Shown: in pieces, positions 41,998-47,082 of the stretch
How the letters are laid out: each line of letters opens with the position of its first letter
How positions within the stretch are numbered: position 1 is the stretch's first letter
DNA from: Bog-366 sp964501985
Lineage (GTDB): Bacteria; Acidobacteriota; Terriglobia; UBA7540
Reading direction: 5' to 3'
Assembly: GCA_964501985.1 (NCBI GenBank)
Contig: CAZCVY010000030.1
Span: 1-47,082, forward strand
DNA length: 47,082 nt
Position numbers and translations under genes: made by a program
The notes under the pieces: generated by a model
The model's input: only the letters and a program-made list of their open reading frames with translations
Database searches by the model: none
Told to the model about the DNA's origin: nothing

Positions 41998-42012
41998 CCC
42001 CGAGGTTTTCCA

Positions 42013-43374
42013 ATGCCCGAAGGCAAGATCCTGGTAGTCGACGACGAAGAACGGCAGCGCGAAATCTATCGCGACATTCTGCAAGGTGAAGGCTACGGCG
42101 CGGAAACGGCGGCCAGCGGCGAGGCCGCGCTCAAGTTGCTCGCACAAACCCGCTTCGACCTCGTCCTCACCGACCTCAACCTGACGGGCATGACCGGCCT
42201 TCAGTTGCTCAGCGAGATCGTGGTGGACGACCCCACCATCGCCGTGATCATGATTACCGGTTATCCTTCCATTCAATCGGCCGTGGAGGCCACGCGCAAG
42301 GGCGTGTATCAATATCTGGAAAAACCCGTCGATCGCGACACGCTGCTGGAAGTGGTGGCGGAAGTCTTCGAGCGCCTCGCTACGCTGAAGCGCACCATCA
42401 TCGGCGATTCACCCGCCACCAAAGCCATGATGCGCATGATCCTGAAAGTCGCGCCGAGCGCCCATACGGTGCTGATCCTGGGAGAGAGCGGCACCGGCAA
42501 AGAACTGGTGGCGCGCGAGATCCATCTGCACAGCCCGCGGCGCGGCCGCCCGTTCCTGGCCGTCAATTGCGCGGCGCTGACGGAAACCCTGCTGGAAAGC
42601 GAACTCTTCGGACACGAGAAGGGATCCTTCACCGACGCGCACCAGATGAGGCGCGGGGTCTTTGAGCGCGCCCACCAATCAACCCTCTTCCTGGATGAAA
42701 TCGGCGACACGAGCCTGGGCATGCAGGTCAAGATTCTGCGCGTGCTTCAGGAACGCGAGTTCTTTCGGGTGGGGGGAATTGAACCTCTTAAAACCGATGT
42801 GCGCATCATCGCCGCCACCAACCGCAACCTGGCGGAGCGCGTCAAGGAAGGCAAATTCCGCGAAGACCTGTTTTACCGCCTGAATGTGCTGCCCATCGTC
42901 TGTCCGCCTTTGCGCGAACGCGACGTTGATATCGAGATCCTCGCGCATCATTTCATGCGCAAGGCAGCACTGGTGGCGGGTCGGCGCGTTGAGGGGATTT
43001 CCGCCGAGGCCCTCGAAGCACTACGCTCCTACTCGTGGCCCGGCAACATCCGTCAACTCGAGTGGGCCATGGAGCGGGCCGTGGTGCTGGGAGAGACCGA
43101 TAGCGTGGAACTCCACGACCTGCCGCCGGAAATTCTGCAACCCGCGCCAGTGGCCGCCGCTCCTGCGGAATCAGCGGCAGCACCGGCCGCGTCCGCCCAA
43201 GGCAGCAGTGCACCCCTCATCGCCGAGGGATCGTGGGAAGAACACGAGAAAGCCAAGATCGTCGAAGCCCTGCAACGGTCAAGCGGGAACATCACCCGCG
43301 CCGCGCAACTGCTCGGCATGACCTTCCGCACTTTGCAGTATCGATTGGACAAGTTTGGAATTAAGCGCCCGTGA
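42013..43374 (+). CDS. NtrC-type sigma-54 response regulator
   Basis: 453 residues: receiver with DD (10-11), phospho-acceptor Asp54 and Lys104; AAA+ domain with Walker A GESGTGKE (157-164), Walker B LFLDEIGD (225-232) and sensor RAATNRNL-like IIAATNRNL; Fis-type HTH near the C-terminus (NITRAAQLLGMTFRTLQYRL). The loop that contacts sigma-54, normally GAFTGA, reads GSFTDA (204-209). It is paired with the kinase upstream. Promoters with -24/-12 elements would be its targets. Confidence 0.95.
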   Translation: MPEGKILVVDDEERQREIYRDILQGEGYGAETAASGEAALKLLAQTRFDLVLTDLNLTGMTGLQLLSEIVVDDPTIAVIMITGYPSIQSAVEATRKGVYQYLEKPVDRDTLLEVVAEVFERLATLKRTIIGDSPATKAMMRMILKVAPSAHTVLILGESGTGKELVAREIHLHSPRRGRPFLAVNCAALTETLLESELFGHEKGSFTDAHQMRRGVFERAHQSTLFLDEIGDTSLGMQVKILRVLQEREFFRVGGIEPLKTDVRIIAATNRNLAERVKEGKFREDLFYRLNVLPIVCPPLRERDVDIEILAHHFMRKAALVAGRRVEGISAEALEALRSYSWPGNIRQLEWAMERAVVLGETDSVELHDLPPEILQPAPVAAAPAESAAAPAASAQGSSAPLIAEGSWEEHEKAKIVEALQRSSGNITRAAQLLGMTFRTLQYRLDKFGIKRP

Positions 43375-43379
43375 AGGGA

Positions 43380-43403
43380 GGTGGCGCAGACAGGAGTGCC
43401 ACC
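43380..43403. terminator. possible bidirectional hairpin between convergent genes
   Basis: GGTGGC and GCCACC pair around a 12-nt loop (GCAGACAGGAGT) between the regulator and the convergent kinase gene. There is no T-tract. It may be a repeat rather than a terminator. Confidence 0.25.
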
Positions 43404-43448
43404 CACCTCTACGGGTTGGCCTTGTGGTGGGCGACGGCAGGGGATGGG

Positions 43449-46253
43449 CTATTGGAAATTACTGATGAGGACGACGTCGCTGGAGATGGTGCCGCGCTCG
43501 AGGGCGAGCTGCTTGCCATCGCGAGACCAGTCGAAAAAGAAGATCAGGTCGGATTTGAAATTGGTCATCTGCTTTGGGGGGCCACCGGCGAGCGGCTGCC
43601 GCCAGATATTGGAAGCCCCGCTGCGAGTCAACAGGTAGTCGAGCGCCTTGCCGTCCGGTGCCCACCGAATCCGCGTCGCACCCACGGGAACATCGAACCT
43701 ACAAACAGGCGACCCGCCAGTGAGAGGAACCACAGTTAGGACCATGGGGCTCGTCATCGTCGTGGCCATGGCGAGATAGGCGAGCAGTTTACCGTCCGGT
43801 GAAATTCGGAGAGGTCCGCCGGCCGTGTTCGGCACAGCTACCTGCGAGCGCGTCCCGCCTTGAATAGGCACTTGCCACGCGGTCGTGTCATTGGCGCGGG
43901 TATACAGCACTGACTTGCCATCAGGTGAACACTCAGGGTTGAAGGCAAATGTTTCGTCAGTCAACTGGACAGGATTTGAACCATCGGGGTCCATTCGCCA
44001 CACGTTAAGCATTTCGTTCCGGTAGGCAACAAACACGATGAAGCGCCCATCTCCGCACGTTGCGGGGAGCTCGTTGGCGTTCTGGCCCGGCGCCAGCAAC
44101 GTCCGGTTGCTTCCATCCTCATGTATGCTGAACAAGTTGCCGTCGTAATCGGCATAAACAAGCGCCCCGCTGGTGAGCCAGGCAAGACCGGTGCTCGCTT
44201 GCGCCCCGGCGGCGATCTGGCGGGCGCCCGCGACATCGGCGGCGGGAGCCACCCAGAGATCGGCAGCCGTCGTGGTCTCAATCGTAGCCAGGGTCTTCCG
44301 ATCCCGCGTCATGTCGAGAGGAGACCTGTGATCCGTGCCGTTGCCGAGAGTAGACCGGTAATCCGCCAGGTCGTTGGTAATTCGGTGCGCTTCTCCCGCG
44401 GGAAAGGAGATTTGCCAAATCTGGCCCCGCCACCCCACGGCAGGATCCCATAATGTCACGAGCAAGCCACTCCCATCTGCCAGCCAGCGAGGCGGCCCCA
44501 GCCAGTTCGGGGTCGAGTAGATCTCACGCACCCTCCCGTCGGAAGCCGATATGACTGATATCGCGCCGTGCAGGACCTTCGTACCCACGTTGGTCGTGAC
44601 CGCAACCGTCTTCCCGTCCGGGGACCAGTCGGGCCGGTAAAACGAGGCCGCCCGGAGGCTAGCAAGTGTACGTTCACCGCCTCCCTCCACGCATGTCAAC
44701 AGGACGTGGGCCTCGCCCTTGTCGGGAAATCCTCTGAGAAAGGCGAATTGGCTGCCGTCGGGCGAAAAACCAACCGAGGAATCGATGTCGCGCACCAACT
44801 GGCGCGGCGTGCCTCCCAGTGCCGGCATCTGCCAGAGGTAGCTGTAGTTAGGATTGCTCTTGTCGGAGCGGGTGAAATAGATGTAGTTCCCGTCGGGCGA
44901 GTAGGTCAGGCCGCTAAAGTTCACTACATCCGGCGGCAGGATTTGCACGTCACTGCCGGTGGCCACCTGGCGCACGTTGAGACCGTGCTTTCCACCTTCC
45001 TGGAGCACATAGACCACGTATTGCCCGTCGGGAGATACGGCCACATCTATGGCCTTGCCGCTCTGAGTGATGCGGACGATTTTCATATTCTGGAAGGTCA
45101 GTTCACTCTTGCGCACGCTCAGCTTGTACATGGCAAGACCCAGCCCGCCTAGCAGGAGCACCATGCCGGCAATGAACAAGCCCATGGTCAGCTTGTGCCG
45201 CTTGAGTAGGCTGGCGGCGATGACGGAATCTGACGATGGCTCCTGCGAAGACTCGAGCCGTAGCGCGGGCATCCTGCCCGCTGTCGCGTGGGCGTCTCGC
45301 CCACCCCTTTGCTCTTCCTCTGTGGGGAAGCGGGACGCTCCCGCCGCAGCGGCCGGGACAGCCGCGCTCCGCCCCGATTCCGTATCGCGCTTGAGGCGCT
45401 TCAGGTCGGCGCGCACATCGCCCGCGCCGTGATAGCGGAAGTCGCGCTCCTTCTCGAGCGCCTTGTTGATGATGCGTTCCAATTCGGCCGGGCACTCCGG
45501 GTTCAAACGCACCGGCGAGGTCGGGGGTTTGTGGAGGATCGCGTCAAGGATGAGGACGGAACTCGCTCCGGGAAACGCCGGATGGCCGGTTGCCATCTCG
45601 TAGAGCACCACCCCGAAGCTGAACAGGTCGGTGCGGGCATCGACTTCTTCCCCCCGCGCTTGCTCCGGCGACATGTAAGCGACAGTGCCCATCGCCACGC
45701 CCGGACTGGTGAGATGCTCGGGCTCAAGGGAGGCAGTGGGCAACGCAGAGGCCCCCACTGCTTCATGCACACCCCTGCGCTTTGGCGTTAGCTTGGCCAA
45801 CCCGAAGTCCAGTATCTTCGCTTGCCCACGAGTGGTCACAAAAATGTTGCCCGGCTTGATGTCGCGATGGACGATCCCTTTCGAATGTGCGGCATCGAGC
45901 GCATCGGCAATCTGAATCGCCAATTCCAGCAGTTCGTCTGTCTTCAGCGGTTTTCCGGCAATGCGCTCCTTAACCGTCGCGCCCTCCAGATACTGCATCA
46001 CGATGAAGGGCTGGCCTTCGTGCTCGCCTATGTCGTGAATCGTGCAGATATTGGGGTGATCGAGCGCGGAAGCTGCCTGCGCCTCGCGCTGGAATCGTTC
46101 CATGGCTTGCCGGTCCTTGGCAAGTTCTTCAGGCAGGAATTTCAAGGCCACGGTGCGCTTGAGCCTAGTGTCTTGGGCCTGGTAGACCACTCCCATGCCC
46201 CCGCCGCCGAGTTTCTCCAGAATGCGGTAGTGTGACACGGTCTGGCCGACCAT
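43449..46253 (-). CDS. PknB-type Ser/Thr kinase with TolB-like beta-propeller
   Basis: 934 residues: kinase domain (about 8-275) with G-loop KLGGGGMGVVY, Lys38, HRDIKPGN (Asp131) and DFG (149-151), a complete catalytic set; a linker (about 290-350); a membrane segment (TMGLFIAGMVLLLGGLGLAM, 356-375); and an extracytoplasmic part with WD40/PD40-type propeller repeats (SPDGxxxxY, WSPDGKTVAV). This architecture is common in Acidobacteria. The propeller probably senses an extracellular signal. A palindromic repeat of intergenic type is embedded in the linker-coding DNA. ATG 46253 has AGGT upstream. Confidence 0.92.
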   Translation of the reverse strand: MVGQTVSHYRILEKLGGGGMGVVYQAQDTRLKRTVALKFLPEELAKDRQAMERFQREAQAASALDHPNICTIHDIGEHEGQPFIVMQYLEGATVKERIAGKPLKTDELLELAIQIADALDAAHSKGIVHRDIKPGNIFVTTRGQAKILDFGLAKLTPKRRGVHEAVGASALPTASLEPEHLTSPGVAMGTVAYMSPEQARGEEVDARTDLFSFGVVLYEMATGHPAFPGASSVLILDAILHKPPTSPVRLNPECPAELERIINKALEKERDFRYHGAGDVRADLKRLKRDTESGRSAAVPAAAAGASRFPTEEEQRGGRDAHATAGRMPALRLESSQEPSSDSVIAASLLKRHKLTMGLFIAGMVLLLGGLGLAMYKLSVRKSELTFQNMKIVRITQSGKAIDVAVSPDGQYVVYVLQEGGKHGLNVRQVATGSDVQILPPDVVNFSGLTYSPDGNYIYFTRSDKSNPNYSYLWQMPALGGTPRQLVRDIDSSVGFSPDGSQFAFLRGFPDKGEAHVLLTCVEGGGERTLASLRAASFYRPDWSPDGKTVAVTTNVGTKVLHGAISVISASDGRVREIYSTPNWLGPPRWLADGSGLLVTLWDPAVGWRGQIWQISFPAGEAHRITNDLADYRSTLGNGTDHRSPLDMTRDRKTLATIETTTAADLWVAPAADVAGARQIAAGAQASTGLAWLTSGALVYADYDGNLFSIHEDGSNRTLLAPGQNANELPATCGDGRFIVFVAYRNEMLNVWRMDPDGSNPVQLTDETFAFNPECSPDGKSVLYTRANDTTAWQVPIQGGTRSQVAVPNTAGGPLRISPDGKLLAYLAMATTMTSPMVLTVVPLTGGSPVCRFDVPVGATRIRWAPDGKALDYLLTRSGASNIWRQPLAGGPPKQMTNFKSDLIFFFDWSRDGKQLALERGTISSDVVLISNFQ
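45260..45372. repeat. palindromic repeat inside the kinase linker
   Basis: GTAGCGCGGGCATCCTGCCC, then GCTGTCGCG, and later GCGGGACGCTCCCGCCGCAG, repeat the intergenic sequence seen at 19222. In frame it encodes RGGRDAHATAGRMPAL-type text, roughly residues 294-333. Confidence 0.75.
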
Positions 46254-46666
46254 GAGAGCTGACCTACCTTTGCTGGCATTCTAGGCCGCAGCCATGGACA
46301 AGTCAACACGCGGAAATTACGCCGTAATTACGGGGGAAAATTCATGAGGCGCGAAGGTTCTGTAGGCGCGGTGCGCAAGGGGCCATTGGTCGTGTACTGC
46401 AGAACCTCCGAAGTGCACGCCGCGTCGCGGGGCATTTTGGATTACATCGGGATCGTCCCCCGCAGAAGTTTTTGCCTGCGGGTGGCGCACAATCCGCGTT
46501 GGCGCTGGCGGTTTTTCCGCGCGCATGGAGAGAGGCTTGCAGGACGGCGAGTTGCGGCGAGGCCTGAGGAGGCCGCTTGGCGGGCCGGCGCTTGCCGATC
46601 CTCTTCCCCTCCCTGGGCGGGCATTTTGTCGACTTGAAAGTATACACGCCTAGTTCACGATTGTGC
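46254..46666. other. gene-free region
   Basis: No gene is supported between the divergent kinase and the last gene. Frames on both strands are Arg/Pro/Ala-rich and look like noise. Confidence 0.45.
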
Positions 46667-46696
46667 TTGACTAAAGTCATAACATACATGTATAAT
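46667..46696 (+). promoter_or_regulatory. sigma-70 promoter
   Basis: TTGACT (46667-46672) and TATAAT (46691-46696) are 18 nt apart, about 40 nt before the ATG at 46737. This is the best promoter match in the window. Confidence 0.7.
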
Positions 46697-46736
46697 CATC
46701 GTTCTGCTAGTAGTCACTGAGTATGAAGGAGGGCTT

Positions 46737-47082
46737 ATGTCTGCCGAAAGCAATCCGCAATTATCGAACGTGCACGAGCAGGAAGCGAACGCCGCGAGCG
46801 CTCCGGCGGGATCGATCCCGGAAGCCCAGGTTATCCCCACCGTGCCCAATTTCCGCAAGGAAAAGACTCGCGGTTCGAAGTTCTCGTTGGGATGGGGGAG
46901 GGAGAGTACCGGCAGATGATGGAGTCCCTGCTGGAGGACTTGCAACTCGGTCTGGAGAGCAATCCGGTCGAGCAGAAGGGCGGCACATTTTGGCGAATGC
47001 GGCGCTCCCAGCGCATCCGTGACGGCCTGGCGCTCAAGAACATCAAAGTGCCGGGTGAGGACATGGCGGCGACGGTGCGATC
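46737..47082 (+). CDS. unknown protein, likely frameshifted, cut by window edge
   Basis: ATG 46737 follows GAAGGAGGGCTT. The first frame reads MSAESNPQLSNVHEQEANAA, then IPEAQVIPTVPNFRKE, and stops at 46919. A second frame with protein-like text (FEVLVGMGEGEYRQMMESLL, then NPVEQK and IRDGLALKNI) is open from about 46865 to the window edge. The switch near 46860-46870 suggests one frameshift. The downstream part resembles an uncharacterised Acidobacterial family with an 'E-x-L-x-E...VEQ' region, by memory only. It could be two overlapping genes. Confidence 0.4.

Overview
The window looks like a GC-rich chromosome segment of an Acidobacteriota member or close relative. This is inferred from gene types, because there is no rRNA or other marker gene. 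The supporting traits are a Ser/Thr kinase fused to a TolB-like propeller, a very large SBBP/choice-of-anchor-D secreted protein, a secreted TPR protein, decayed toxin-antitoxin genes, and spacers rich in palindromes and 7-bp-period repeats. No tRNA, rRNA or CRISPR array was seen.

Left part (1-4.7 kb), all on the minus strand: a HybA-like 4Fe-4S subunit, a NrfD/HybB-type quinol-site membrane protein, and a c-heme-containing sensor histidine kinase cut by the window edge. Together they look like a respiratory redox module with its own redox sensor. An MFS transporter lies upstream.

Accessory island (about 4.7-12.7 kb): a nested palindromic element, remains of three VapC/PIN toxin-antitoxin modules (one frameshifted in a C8 tract), a long gene-poor stretch full of palindromes, a HEPN-domain gene coupled to an ORC-like AAA ATPase (frameshifted as read), a convergent PD-(D/E)XK nuclease gene bracketed by about 100-bp direct repeats, and an IS200-like (RAYT-like) transposase flanked by REP-like palindromes with tandem partial copies. 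The HEPN/ATPase/nuclease cluster is the best candidate here for an undescribed, possibly defensive, system.

Middle part (12.9-28.8 kb): two tandem membrane-anchored GcvH-like proteins that both lack the lipoyl lysine, a divergent anion/Na+ permease, a small exported protein, a GH31 glycosidase, an M55 D-aminopeptidase, an ExbB/MotA-like channel protein without a partner, a cupin, a small unknown protein and a 1639-residue secreted beta-propeller/Ig-like protein. A broken antitoxin/protease-like pair follows.

Right part (28.8-47.1 kb): a secreted 18-TPR protein, two proteins of unknown family, citrate synthase, a CbiM-CbiQ-CbiO cobalt/nickel ECF transporter, a histidine kinase/NtrC-type regulator pair, a PknB-type kinase with a propeller sensor, and the start of an unknown gene that appears frameshifted.

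A theme across the window is that many spacers contain short tandem repeats with a fixed 7-bp period but different sequences from place to place. Some run into the 3' ends of genes. They resemble in kind the heptanucleotide STRR repeats known from cyanobacteria.
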